Positions 12,335 to 23,497 of a DNA stretch of 64,000 nt are shown in pieces. The position numbers and the translations under genes were made by a program. This DNA is from Gigantopelta aegis (taxonomy: Eukaryota; Mollusca; Gastropoda; Neomphalida; Peltospiridae): the NCBI RefSeq assembly GCF_016097555.1, contig NC_054704.1, positions 43,251,751-43,315,750 of the forward strand, given 5' to 3'. The notes beneath the pieces were generated by a model. The model had not been told where the DNA came from and did not search any database. It worked only from the letters and a program-made list of their open reading frames with translations. Every line of letters starts with the position of its first letter. The first letter of the stretch is position 1.

Positions 12335-12450
12335 ATCAAGGAGAACTTGGACTACATTGATCAAAAGACTTGTTTTGAACTGAGAACGTGAACTACATTG
12401 ATCAATAGACTTGTTTTGAACTGAGAACTTGGTCTACATTGATCTAAAGA
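12335..12450. repeat. Subterminal tandem repeats, right side
   Basis: Three units with 'ctacattgatcaa' and 'cttgttttgaactgagaac', the reverse complement of the array at 10405-10515. They sit just inside the right terminal repeat. Confidence 0.85.
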
Positions 12451-12639
12451 CTTGTCAATACCATTCTGCACGTTTCAGGTAATCTGTATAACTTAGTGAA
12501 GTATATTTCAGGTAATATGTATATTACCTGATTTTTTCAGCTAATATACATATTACCTGAGTGAAACAGGTAATATACATATTAGCTGAAAAAATCAGGT
12601 AATATACATATTACCTGATTATACAGATTAACTGTAACA
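12451..12639. repeat. Right terminal inverted repeat of the Ginger-like element
   Basis: The reverse complement of the left repeat, ending AACTGTAACA and followed by TATA. It has the same internal palindromes ('caggtaatatgtatattacc' blocks). Confidence 0.9.
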
Positions 12640-13146
12640 TATATACATTTTCATGACCTTTGTTCATAGTTTTTTTGTTTGTTTTTTTATCACATTTCCA
12701 ACTAAAAATTGTGTATATTGGTATGAATGCTACGTTAATACACCTTCTATATCGAATACTGTATTTAAACTCTGGCAGTTTGTATGCATGTTAAAAATAC
12801 TACGATTTCTCTTCTCTGGCTATTGTCTTTTGTACAGAAATTACTGAAATTAGTAATAATCATTAAATTATTGTTAACATTTCTCGTTTCTTATTATTTA
12901 TTTACTTTTAAATGCATTTACTTTGTGCACATAATAGGCCTAGATGGTATCATGCATTTAATAGTGTATATGGTCACTATTTCATTATTCCTGAGGCGGG
13001 TTGTAGCTTGATTGATGTGCAGTCACTCTAGAATTGATCACTGTGCTATTGGGCTATTTCTCGTTCCAGCCAGTGACAACGATTACAGTGCTATTCTGTC
13101 TGTGAGATGGTGCAGATAAAAAGATTCATTAGTACTAATCAAGTGG
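12640..13146. other. Intergenic, nothing recognised
   Basis: AT-rich sequence. At 13035-13125 a few phrases ('ttgggctatttctcgttcca', 'gtgagatggtgcagataaaa') show a decayed SINE body on the + strand. No gene. Confidence 0.45.
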
Positions 13147-13405
13147 TACCGGCCTTGGTGGTGTCATGGTTAAGCCATCGAAAATAAGGCTGGTAGATAC
13201 AGGGTTTGTAGCCCAGTACCGGCTCCAACCCTGTGCAAGTTTTAACGATTCAATGGGTAGGTGTAAGACCACTACACCCTCTTTCTTTTTTTTTCACTAA
13301 CAACTAACCCACTGTCCTGGACAGATAGCTGAGGGTGTGTGCCTCAGGACAGCGTGCTTGAACCTTGATTGGATATAAGCACAAAAATAAGTTGAAATGA
13401 AATAA
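13147..13405 (+). repeat. SINE of a second family
   Basis: Starts 'ccggccttggtggtgtcatg' and includes 'ggctggtagatacagggttt', 'ccactgtcctggacagatag' and a 3' part 'cttgaaccttgattggatat' ending in an AAT-rich tail. The head is tRNA-like (a degenerate B-box around 'gggtttgtagccc'); the body differs from the 'ggatggtgcatataaaagat' family. A partial reverse copy lies at about 14170-14320. Confidence 0.7.
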
Positions 13406-13849
13406 ATCAGGTGGTGACATTAAAACTAACTACATGTATTTTCATTATTACAAGCTTTGTAAATGTTATCAGGGACAGATGCAAGATTTGTCCAGTGAAG
13501 CGGTGCAACATTTAAAATTGCACCTACAGTATAATAATCAAAAGAACAATAACATGCATTGTATTTGGCAATATTTCCCCAAAACACCAAGTCAATGAAA
13601 ATATTACGTGTCCCCACTAAACACAAATAAATTCCATGAATTCATTTCCTATACACTGGATTTTGGGGGCATTTTGAAATTCAGGGGTGTGGGGTGCACC
13701 TAGTTATACTCTTATAAAGAAAGGAATGGAATATTTACTTAACAATATCTCAGCACATTTGGTTATGGCTATTTGGTGTCAAATTATTTCAACATACAAG
13801 CTACTCCTAAATATTATTTCATTTAATTTCATTTATACTCATTTCGACA

Positions 13850-14135
13850 GGATGTAGCCCAGTGGTAAAGCTCTCACTTATTGTGCGGTTGGTCAGGGTC
13901 TGGGCTATTTCTTATTCCAGCCATTCCACCACAACTGGAATATCAACGGCCATGGTATGTGTTATCCTGTCTGTGGAATGGTGCATATAAAAGATACTTT
14001 ACTACTAATGGAAAAATGTAGCGGGTTTCCTCGCTAAGGCTTAATGTCGAAATTACCAAATGTTTGATTTATAATAGCCGATGATTAATAAATCAATGTG
14101 CTGTAGTGGTGTTGTTAAACAAAACAAAACTTTAA
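13850..14135 (+). repeat. tRNA-derived SINE, main family
   Basis: Head 'ggatgtagcccagtggtaaa', body 'ggaatggtgcatataaaaga', tail 'caatgtgctgtagtggtgtt' followed by 'gttaaacaaaacaaaa'. A full-length but diverged copy. Confidence 0.85.
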
Positions 14136-14169
14136 AACTTTTTTATACTACTTTTGGCAGATCATGTCA

Positions 14170-14625
14170 GGTCAGGTCATAGGGTTTTATGTGCACATTC
14201 AGAACAAGCTGTTGTAGCGCATGCCTATCCTGGGTGCAAGTCATGGCCTCTGCAAAAACCTAAGCTCTTTGTCCAGGACAGAGGGTTGGTGGTTAATTGA
14301 CAATGGTTAGTGAGAGGAAGGATGAATGAATGAATGTTTAACGACACCCCAGCACGAAAAATACATCGGCTATTGGGTGACAAACTATGGTAATGCAAAC
14401 AAATAAAGTGATGATCAACATCAATATAAAAATTCAAAATCTAAATAAAAACAGTGCAAAGAACTGTGCAAAAATACAAATATCACAGATAGATACTGAC
14501 TTTTACTCAAAATTTCAATTGTATCGAAAAAAACAAGGGGATGTGTGCTGTATTGGCCATTCTCAAAGAGAATGTTACACCCCTGCACCACGGTGAGGTT
14601 ACAGCACGTGCAGGGGTGAGAGGAA
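14170..14625. repeat. Composite of SINE fragments
   Basis: 14170-14320 is a reverse partial copy of the 13147-13405 family ('tttgtccaggacagagggtt'). 14325-14620 begins 'gaatgtttaacgacacccca' and ends 'gttacagcacgtgcaggggt', a third SINE-like sequence also seen at 8025. Open frames here are accidental. Confidence 0.55.
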
Positions 14626-14629
14626 GGAA

Positions 14630-14995
14630 TGAAGAAAGGAAATGTTTTATTTAATGGCGCACTCAACACATTTTATTTACGCTTATATGATATATGGTTA
14701 AGGACCACAGATATTAAGAGAGGAAACCCGCTGTCGCCACGTCATGGGCTACTCTTTTCGATTAGCAGCAAGGGATCTTTTATATGCACCATCCCACAGA
14801 CAGGATAGTACATACCATGGCCTTTGTTACACCAGTTGTGGAGCATTGGCTGGAACGAGAAATAGCCCAATGGGTAAGTTAATGAGAGAGACGCCAGTTT
14901 AGTGGCCGTACACCTACCCATTGAGCCATTGAAGCTTGCTCTGTGTGGGAGCCGGTACCGGGCTGTAAACCTAGTGCCTACCAGCCTTAAGTCTT
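14630..14995 (-). repeat. tRNA-derived SINE, antisense, with foreign 5' head
   Basis: Reverse orientation: tail 'ggaaatgttttatttaatgg', body 'gcaagggatcttttatatgc' and 'accatcccacagacaggata'. The head end (14880-14995) carries 'accgggctgtaaacctagtg' and 'cctaccagcctta', which resembles the 13147 family, so this copy looks like a hybrid of two SINE families. Confidence 0.75.
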
Positions 14996-15057
14996 AGATA
15001 TTAAATATAAACCTTAGATCTTAGATATATATATTAAGTTTTTTTATATATATATAA

Positions 15058-15342
15058 CAGCACATACTACACTGTCTTTGAGGTAGCAGTTGTGAGGCAT
15101 TTGTTAGATAGGAAAAGTGATCAATCTTTGACCTATCACGGCTTAGGTGAGTGCGATCTATATAAATCATAGGATCCATTGCACTTTTCCTGTTCCAAAC
15201 AGCACATACTACACTGTCTTTGAGGTAGCAGTTGTGAGGCATTTGTTAGATAGGAAAAGTGATCAATCTTTGACCTATCACGGCTTAGGTGAGTGCGATC
15301 TATATAAATCATAGGATCCATTGCACTTTTCCTGTTCCAAAC
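15058..15342. repeat. Tandem duplication, 142-bp unit, two copies
   Basis: The block from 'cagcacatactacactgtct' to 'gcacttttcctgttccaaa' is present twice at a spacing of 142 bp with essentially no differences. It is followed at 15343-15440 by a SINE body fragment on the + strand ('ggtatgtactgttctgtctg'). Very recent, or an assembly duplication. Confidence 0.9.
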
Positions 15343-15984
15343 AGTACCCCATGATGTGTATCAAAAGCTGTGGTATGTACTGTTCTGTCTGTGGCAAAAC
15401 ATCCCTTGCTGGTAATGGAAAAATTTAGTGGGTTTCTTCTGAAAACTAAGCATGAGAAATACTAGTAGCCAGTGATTACTACAGTCCTTCCCACAGGGAA
15501 CGCTTTTTTTCATACTATGGAATTTACTACAAGTTATTTATTTCTAAGCCGATTGTTTTACAAATTGCACACAAAAATCTTATTTTTTTTGTTATTTCCA
15601 AAACACTTTTACTGTTTTCCTTACATCAAACCAAACTGAAATTACTCACAAAAACCATCTTTACATTATGTATTTCATGTATACTGCTTGTGTTTCACTT
15701 TTAAAAACTCTGATAAATATGATCCAGTTTAAAAATGTTTATCATAAATACAAGATTAAACTGGCAGTTTGTATACATGACAGTTTTTGCCTGAATTTGA
15801 GGATTTGCTACAGCACTGGAGGGGTTGAGCTGCATTCCCCCCTTCCCCTCCCCATCTGGTAGAATTATGCCTACTCCAATCCTAATGTTCCATCTCAAGA
15901 CTCTCCAGCCAAATGGATTTACAAAGCTATCTCATAATATGGACCATGTAATATTACATATACATATATTTGTGTGAAGTGAGG

Positions 15985-16310
15985 GGCAGGATGTAGTCCA
16001 ATGGTAAAGCGTTCGATCGATGCAGTCGGTCTGGGAATTTATCCCCGTTGGTGGACCTTTTGAGCTATTTGTCGTTCCAGCCAGTGCACCACAACTGGCA
16101 TGTCAAAGGTTGTGGTATGTACTTCCCTGTCTGTGGGATGGTGCATATAAAAGATCCCTTGCTGCTAATCAAAAAGGGTAACCCATGAAGTGGCGACACT
16201 GGGTTTGCACTCTCAATATCTGTGTGGTCCTTAACCATACGTCTGACGCCATATATAAGTAAATAAAATGTGTTGAGTAAGTCGTTAAATAAAACATTTC
16301 CTTCCTTCCT
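15985..16310 (+). repeat. tRNA-derived SINE, full length
   Basis: Head 'ggatgtagtccaatggtaaa', body 'gggatggtgcatataaaaga', then the long-tail variant 'atatctgtgtggtccttaac' and 'aaataaaacatttccttcct' ending in a TTCC run. This is the 'ttaaataaaacatttcc' subfamily also seen antisense at 14630 and 63556. Confidence 0.85.
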
Positions 16311-16334
16311 TGTGTGAAGGACTAATGACAGAGA

Positions 16335-16715
16335 AAGAAAAGAAGAAAAGGAATATGTTATATAGTGCCAGACATATGATCATACAGATAACGAGAGAGG
16401 AAACCTGCTGTTGCTATGCAATGAGCTCTCTTTCCAATTAGCCACAAGGGATCTTTTATATGCAGCATTCCACAGCTGGGCCCATTTGGCTATTTCTTAT
16501 TCTAGCCAGTGCACCACGACTGGTATACCAAAAGGCTGTGGTATGTGCTATCCTATCTGTGGGATGGTGCATATAAAAGATACCTGGCTACTAATGAAAA
16601 AATTTAGCAGGTTTCCTCTCTAAGACTGTGAGAAAGCTACCAAATATTTGATATACAACAGCCAATGATTAATCAATCAATGTGCTCTAGTGGTGTCATT
16701 AAACAAATAAAAAAT
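16335..16715. repeat. Two SINE fragments in opposite orientation
   Basis: 16335-16480 is an antisense fragment ('gccacaagggatcttttata'). 16480-16715 is a sense fragment ('gggatggtgcatataaaaga' ... 'tgtgctctagtggtgtcatt'). They meet near 16478 and together form an imperfect inverted repeat. Confidence 0.7.
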
Positions 16716-16954
16716 GTCCATAGCTGGGATAGTACATACCAGTTTTGGTGCACTGGCATGAACAATATGGCGACAGAAAAACCCCCTGGAAAAGAGCTTA
16801 TTTTATCCTACAGACTATAGACTACTGGTGTAGCTTGTAAAAAGGAAGAAGATACAATTATTAGCCGACATCAATGCACACTGTGAGTGAACGTGATTTC
16901 TATCTCAGTGTGTGGCCATTCAATTGACCAGCAGTCAGCATTTGGTTAATTTTA

Positions 16955-17272
16955 TTTGTTTTTGTTTTGTTTAACGACACCACTAGAGCACATTAATTAA
17001 TCAACGGCTATTGGATGTCAAACATTTGGTAATTCTGACTCAGAGTTATCAGAGGAAACCTGCTACAATTTTCTTCATGCAGCAAGGGATCTTTTACATG
17101 CACTTTCCCACAAACAAAAAAACACATACCACAGCCTTTGACCAGTTGTGGTGCACTGTTGAAACAACAATAAAAACAGTAAGTTGATTGGATCCACCGA
17201 GGTGGTTCGATCCTGCAGTGTAAGCACCTCAAGCGAGCACTCAACCGACTCAGTTAAATCCTGCCCCTCCAT
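16955..17272 (-). repeat. tRNA-derived SINE, antisense, variant head
   Basis: Tail 'gtttaacgacaccactagag', body 'gcaagggatcttttacatgc', head 'gaggtggttcgatcctgcag' with a B-box-like GGTTCGATCC, ending 'actcagttaaatcctgcccc'. The same variant head occurs on the + strand at 35936. Confidence 0.8.
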
Positions 17273-17496
17273 TGGTTAAAGTCGGATTAAAGTTTGGTTG
17301 AAGTTCATGTAAGACCACATTTCCACTTGTTTTATGGCCTCTGTTCATACACATCATTCAAGTATTATATGTGTTGGGAATATTCTTTCATGCATTTGCA
17401 GAATTTTATTTAATTTAAGCATGGTAATATTTGGTTAAAGTTTGTTAACTTTTTCCAGTTGCCTAAAACTCTTGAATTTTTTCAGGTAGTACTAAA

Positions 17497-17935
17497 CCAA
17501 ATAACTTCCGGCTGGGTCAAAGTTCGAGGTGCACCCAACTTTTGATAGAGAAGTGAACACCACAAGTCCTGTGATTGGTTATAAATGTGAGTGTGTTGGT
17601 TGTAAAAAATAATAGTTTCATCCGGGTAAAAAAAATGTGCAATTTTATTTCGTCTAGTACCAATGTGTCAAGTAGCCTTGTGCTTGAAACATGTATGGGG
17701 TACCTGTAAAAAAGAAGTACTCGAATTTTGTGCGAAACTAGGGTAGTCATAGACGCTACCCATTATCTCAGAAATGAGCAGCTTGACCCCCATTTTTTTC
17801 TGATTCACTTTAAGTGTAAGGGGAGGTAGTATTTATATCCATGGCGTTTATGTCGGTTGATACGTTGCAGGTAGGAGTTTTAGCCACATATGTTACTATT
17901 GTCGTCTATGGGATTTGATTTGGTAGTATACACCC
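17497..17935. repeat. Dispersed repeat of about 440 bp, copy 1 of 3
   Basis: Runs from 'aacttccggctgggtcaaag' to 'gatttgatttggtagtatac'. The same order of phrases occurs at 59606-60041 and, more diverged and shorter, at 63260-63512. Shared inner phrases are 'cttttgatagag' and 'tgtgtcaagtagcctt'. No coding function is seen. Confidence 0.85.
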
Positions 17936-17949
17936 TTCAAGGATGACTC

Positions 17950-18230
17950 ATCACATGATAGTCTTTCAAATGAACACCTACAACCATATAAATGTGACAT
18001 CAAGGACAAAGTTGGGAATGTTTAGAAATTGGTTTATATTTAATCTTGTTAAAGTCTCCCTGATTCCATTTCACTTTAAATTCTTTTAATGAATGGTTTT
18101 CATATTTGGTGTGGATGTTCATCAAGCAGTGGCATATCCAGAAAATCCATTTAGGGTGGCCCAGTGACATGTTGCTGAAGGTCACAAACGTTCTCGAAGG
18201 GATTCCTTGGATTCTGCAACATAAACCATG

Positions 18231-18287
<57 letters not shown>

Positions 18288-18650
18288 GGTGTATATATAT
18301 AACTATTGCAAATTTTTTATCCGCCACTGGCAAGTCATAGTGCACACACCCTGGGCCATAAATTTGAACCCATGACAGGATAAAGGGTAATTTAGAATGT
18401 AGTTAATATAGTTTTGTTAAAAACAATTTCTCAAAAGTCTTTAACACTTCCTGAAGTGGATGGCTTTAATATTACATGTACATTAATTTGGTGAAAATGT
18501 TCACCACATGGTGCACACCCTCAACCCATGAATTTTACCTCATGCTAGAATCAAGAGTCAGAGTAATTTAGAATGCAGCTAGTATTGCTTGATTGAAGTT
18601 TCACTTCAGTCATGTTTTAAATAGATGGCTTTAATTTGGTATGGGAGTAA
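17950..18650. repeat. Degenerate tandem repeats of about 180 bp, with poly-A/(AT)n tract
   Basis: Phrases such as 'aatttagaatg', 'gatggctttaat' and 'gtgcacaccct' recur about every 180 bp at 18331-18650, with a possible third diverged unit at 17960-18140. Between the units, 18229-18300 is a run of A followed by about 14 AT dinucleotides. Confidence 0.6.
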
Positions 18651-18739
18651 ACCTCTAATAATTTCAATACTACAACAGAATTGTTATATTACCCCACCCC
18701 CGATATTTCATCCAAGTAAACCTATCAGTACCACGTGAT

Positions 18740-18830
18740 GTTGATAATGACGTATATTGTACAGTGACGTCAATGACGTTGCTTAATCTAAACAGCCGAA
18801 GTATAAATTTAATGTGCTAGAGTTAACTCG
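18740..18830 (+). promoter_or_regulatory. Probable promoter of the JADE gene (CRE sites, TATA-like box)
   Basis: A perfect cAMP-response element TGACGTCA lies at about 18764, a second half-site TGACGTT follows directly, and TGACGTA lies about 15 bp upstream. TATAAATT at about 18801 is followed 30 bp later by the start of a clean exon-like stretch that ends at a strong splice donor. This suggests a CREB/ATF-responsive, TATA-type promoter. The link to JADE rests on strand, donor and the lack of another gene up to 23949. Confidence 0.4.
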
Positions 18831-18961
18831 CACCACATAACTTCGTTAGCGGAAATCTAATACTGTTTCAATTTAGTGACATACATCAGTGTAAATTAGT
18901 CTTAAGTAGGAAGTGTACAAATATATTGTAAAGATAGATGTTAAGTTCAATTTTCTAAGGT
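18830..18961 (+). other. Candidate non-coding first exon (5' UTR) of JADE
   Basis: About 130 bp without an ATG-initiated long frame, ending in 'tttctaag' followed by the strong donor GTAAGTTT at 18960-18961 onward. The next in-phase acceptor on the same strand is 'taacttacag' at 23903, just before the JADE start codon. The start point is set by the TATA-like box, and the exact donor cut is uncertain by a few bases. Confidence 0.4.
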
Positions 18962-20730
18962 AAGTTTACATATTATTAAATTTAACAAATATTTTAAATC
19001 TTTGTTAAAAAGTATCTAAAGCATTCATTAAAAAAAAGTTGTTTAATGTGAAAATCGTTCGTAAATTTATTATTTTTAAATTGAGGGCTATTTAATAAAT
19101 TAAAACATTTATTACGGATCCATTCGGAATAATATACACATTAAAAAACATTTGGCGTTTTGTTGTATTCCATTTTCAAAAGGTAGATAACTCTTTTAAG
19201 TCTCGCTTGTTCTCGCAAAAGGCCATGTGATCAAACTAAACGTGAAAAACCGCCATGATGGCGCCAAATGACCCTCGTAATATTTCAGTGTTTCTTCATT
19301 TTATGTCCCCTTGATCGCAAAAGGTATCACGGAATAAGTTATATATGACATTGAAGACTAATATTAAGCAATGGATAATATGAAATGGTAAATAGGTTTA
19401 TCTACACATCCCTGATGAATACGTAATGAGGTGTTTTTATGGATCTGACATCTTCAATGCAAAATTGCAAATTTCAGTAAACCAACACATTTTAATTCCT
19501 ATTCTCAGCGGACTTAGGTCACAGTCGAGGTGCTGATAATAGCTGGGTCTTAATGGACGAAATGATTTATCTGCTGTCAATCGTTGTAAGATGTCTGATC
19601 TATTACTTTATACACGGCCAGGAATGGATCATGTCTGACATGCTTATCACTACCAGAAATGATTGTTTATGTCATATGTGAAATCTGTAGACCTATTATT
19701 TTAATCATTAAAAAGCATCAATTACAGTCGAAATAGTGTGGGGTTTTTTGTTGAAAATTAGCTAAAATAAAAAAATTATTAGCAGTTTAGTGACAAGTTG
19801 AAGTGTCCATTATTTATTATGTCATGTGTTGAAAAGGAGAACCTAAGGCTACAGGTCAACTTGCCTCAAGCAGTTTAATCAACTTGCCCCCAAAATGTTG
19901 CCAACTCGCCCCAGTTTCACTTTATTATGTTCAAAATCAACTTATATTAATATATTAGATTTGACGGAACTGGAACTTCAACATATTTAATACCAGAACA
20001 TTCATTGGAAGTTCAGAGACTTGTGTTTTTAGAGAGGATATTAAATTGTTTTGCTGAAATTTTTATTACAGGAAGTAACAGTATTTGATAATAAAATATT
20101 ACAATTTGAACTGAGTGTGGAACACTAAGAAGCATTACGAGATGTACCAGACCGTGTCTTGTAAGGTGTGCGAGTGCAGTCGCGCTTGTACAGTGCACAT
20201 AATTTCAAACTGGCGAGTGAAAAATAACGCACCTTACGCTTAACAAACAGTGCACGTAAAATAATTTTGTATATTGATTGCCACTATTTATCTAAATGTA
20301 GCTGATAGAAAAAGCTGTTTAATAATACCGGAAAAAAAAAGGTGACAAGAACTGTAGCGTCCATGCACACTTTGGTATACAAATTGGAAAACACTGGTTT
20401 AATAGACATCTTTGAAGACTTGCCAACTCGATCAAAACTCCTTTGCCTATTTAATTTATAATTAATTAGAAACGGGTAACTTTTTTAAGGTAATAAATCA
20501 CAATGTCTGATAAGGCTGACTCATTTAAATACTGTACATAAGTTATGAAAAAAAATGGAATTGAATTAAATAGTGGCATCTGTAGTCAAATGAACTCGTA
20601 ATGGAAATCAGCGAAGTTGGTAAAATTGTCTTGATTAGTTCATAACTGTTGGCCTATAAAGCTTACGCGAGTTCCGAAAATGGCAAACGTGTAACTTTCT
20701 ACTTTCTTTAAAAAAGAAATAAAATTTAGA
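18962..20730. other. Presumed JADE intron 1, no other gene seen
   Basis: AT-rich. A phrase set around 19850-19920 ('caacttgcctcaagcag', 'caacttgcccccaaaat', 'caactcgccccag') is a short degenerate repeat. No supported open frame or RNA gene. Confidence 0.45.
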
Positions 20731-20732
20731 CA

Positions 20733-22072
20733 GGGCTGGCCATATAAAATTTTCAATTGCCCGCCGGGCAAGTAACTCTGAAATTTCACTTGCTTAAAAA
20801 AAAAAATAACCAGTCCCAAAACATAAGCAGTTTAAATCAAAATTTAAACTATGTGTCAAACAATTTCACATCATACAAAGCACTTGTAAGCCCTGTATTA
20901 CTAAATATGTTTATTTCCCTTAATTTGTGAATATTAAAAAAAAAATTGAAGGTACATTGGAATTTTGGATAAGAGTTTATGATTTATTTATTTTTTAATT
21001 TTAACCCTTTAAGTACTTTAGAATGATCATAGAAAATGTGCTACTTTGAGTTAATGATTTCACAGTGAAAAACATTAATTACATTTTGTTTGTTTGGTGG
21101 GGGTTTTCGGGGGAGGGATCATAACTGACGAGTGTACCAAAGAGATATATATATTTTTTTAAAATATGTAGAATGCAGGACATTGCATTTCAAGATATTA
21201 TATTTTAAAATTTTCCAGGGGGAATATACCCTCAGAAATCCTGGCGTTTGGCACTCTCATGAGTCGCGACACAGACTCAGTCGGAGACTGCTTAGAACCC
21301 GTTACAAATTGTTGCCTACTCATTGTTCTTTAACATTTAGCCAATTAAATAATTAAATGTTAATTTGCATGTACATTTAATATGTACATTTAATTGGGAA
21401 ACATGCGAAAATGTGCAAATGGACAACCTAATTTCGAATTTGATAAATAAAGCGAAACCTAACTTTACAAATAGTCTACTTATCTATTTTAGTAAGGTGC
21501 TGGATCGTAACGTTCTAAACAGCTTTTTCTTGATTCTTTAACGGTTTTGGCAATTTACTTCACGGACACCGTCATGGAATGCCATGATTTATGAATAAAG
21601 GCCTAATTTCTTAAAGTTAAATGCCTTCAAATAGGAGGGAGCTTATTGAAGGACATGGGCCTACTTCCGGTCAAATATGGTATTCGATATAATAATCATG
21701 AGAAACAAAAGTTTGGTTTCATGGTTTTACTGACACGCAACTGAAAACTGTCGTTTCCGTGAAATCCAGGGTCCACACACACATGCACTGTACATGGAAA
21801 TGGATGGAGAGAGAAAGGGGGGGGGTCAGTTATAGTTTTCTTACTTGTACAACCAATTGAAGTCCGTGAACGGCCTCGTGGTCTCGGTCGAGCTTTGAAA
21901 TGGACACCGCTTGCTGCAGACTACACAAGTGTACAAAAGGGATAAAGAGGCAGTTTGTGTTTGGAAATTTTGGTTGCCCTCTGGACGACTGATTTGTACA
22001 TTTCACTTGTCCGAGCAAATTTTTACTTGTCTGGGGCGAGAGGACAGGTACTTTTGGCCAGCCCTGTTAGAC
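20733..22072. mobile_element. Non-autonomous element with 'cagggctggccat' inverted ends
   Basis: The left end 'acagggctggccatataaaa' followed by 'ccgccgggcaagtaac' mirrors the right end 'acttgtctggggcgag' and 'acttttggccagccctgt'. The 1.34-kb interior contains a reverse-oriented MITE fragment at 21582-21682, so at least one older insertion sits inside. The 153-residue frame at 21911-22372 runs out of the element and has no recognisable domain. Confidence 0.6.
21582..21682. repeat. Fragment of the 224-1058 MITE family, reverse orientation
   Basis: 'ggcctaatttcttaaa', 'gagggagcttattgaaggac' and 'ccggtcaaatatggta' match, in reverse complement and in order, the first 100 bp of the element at 224-1058. 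Only this end is present. Confidence 0.75.
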
Positions 22073-22675
22073 AAAGACAATTCAAAAGTAAACAGAATAA
22101 TAAAAAGAAGGAAAAGAAATGATAATATGTATATAAGAATAGGCTTAGGTCTTGTTGACAAAAAAGTAATTCTTTCAAGTCTATTATTTTTCTTTTTTTT
22201 ATTCTTTAAACATAAATTAAATAAAAGCTCATTTAAATATTTACAAATATTTCAGCCAGAGGTTAATGAATGTACATCTGTTATTTATATAAGTATATAT
22301 GCACATAATATAGTAACAGTAATCATTTATCATAGCCGACTATTTATTTTTTGTTTTAATATTCACTTTTAATCTGTTTTCAGTTCACAAAGTATATTTT
22401 ATTTTTAACAATAAGGAAAAAATACATCTTGAAAAAAAATTCGGTGTAGTCCATGGCAAAAAAAAAAAGCTACAGAAATTGGCAATGCTGTGGAGATTGA
22501 CACGGGCAGTTGCAAGGGTTGTAAATTAATAATTCTTGGTTTTCACTCGCGTTAAGATTTTGATGTGTGTAGTTTTTCACTCGCTATGATTTTTTAAAAG
22601 CCAAGGACTTTTTCCTTTATATCCTAATAATGGAACTGATATGCCTCATGGCTTTAAAACGCCCATTGTGCAGGA

Positions 22676-23497
22676 ATAACTCTGGCACTCACCAAATTTG
22701 CCGATTACAAGCAACTGGTAAATTAAATTTTTATTTGGCAATACAATTTCATATAATAATCGTGTTTGACAAATGTTTAAGACCGTTACTAGCCCTTGGC
22801 AAAACTTATTAATGTCCTATGTATTATAGTATTACAGCTGATAATTTCCACTAGCACAGACCAAAAATTCACTGGCCAAGGCAGGACCTTTGGATTTGTT
22901 GAAGCCTGTAATTTAAGTGATATTTTGTTAGAAAATAACTCTTTGTTTCTGCAATTTTGGAAGTGTAAGTCTCACTACACAGTTGACTTCCGGGTGAGAG
23001 TTCATTCATCATGGTCCACTATAGTTTATAATTGTAACATATGTTGTGGTTCACATATTCACTTCTAGTAATTGGGGAAGAATTAAAACAATTTGTATTT
23101 TTAATGGTAAGCCTTCTGGCTGGATTTTGCCACGGTGTTATTTTGTAATATTGTGCATTGACCTTTTGGGACGTGTGTATAGTGGAAGAGACAGCCGGAG
23201 TGAATCGGTTAATGAACCACCTGTTCTGACCGGTACTACAGCCAACAGCCAGATGCGGTCATATAGCAAAAAACTGAGATGAAAATGTTCTCAATTTTGA
23301 AGTGAAAATAATTACTAAAATATAATATATGTTCGCAATGATGTATGTTGTTAGTGCCAACGAAAACCCGTTCTATTGGCAATTTTCATTTGAAGTTGGG
23401 CAATTTAACATGGATTTCAAGGGCAGATGACATCTGTGTAGTGAGACCTTAATAGATAATTTTGCAAATAGTTTGCTCACTCTGAGCTAGCCATGAA
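22676..23497. repeat. Enlarged copy of the 'gctagctctgg' foldback repeat
   Basis: Starts 'taactctggcactcaccaaa' with 'tttcatataataatcg' and ends 'tttgctcactctgagctagc', the two ends of the 1688-1868 repeat. The roughly 640 bp between them is extra sequence, probably one or more insertions. The 90-residue frame at 22796-23068 lies inside and shows no known domain. Confidence 0.5.

Larger units (their letters stand above)
10084..12639 (-). mobile_element. Ginger-like DNA transposon with retroviral-type integrase transposase
   Basis: A 2556-bp element bounded by near-perfect 189-bp terminal inverted repeats that start TGTTACAGTT and end AACTGTAACA. It is flanked on both sides by TATA, a plausible 4-bp target duplication, although the site is AT-repetitive. 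The interior encodes one integrase-like protein on the minus strand and no gag, reverse transcriptase, protease or capsid. Integrase plus inverted repeats without reverse transcriptase is the defining layout of Ginger-type cut-and-paste transposons. Nearly identical ends suggest fairly recent insertion, but the C-terminal part of the gene is not in one frame, so this copy is probably inactive. Confidence 0.85.

Noticed and set aside
21911-22372. 153-residue open frame
   Set aside because: It crosses the end of an inverted-ended repeat, is low in complexity (poly-Phe, Ile/Tyr-rich) and shows no domain or splice support.
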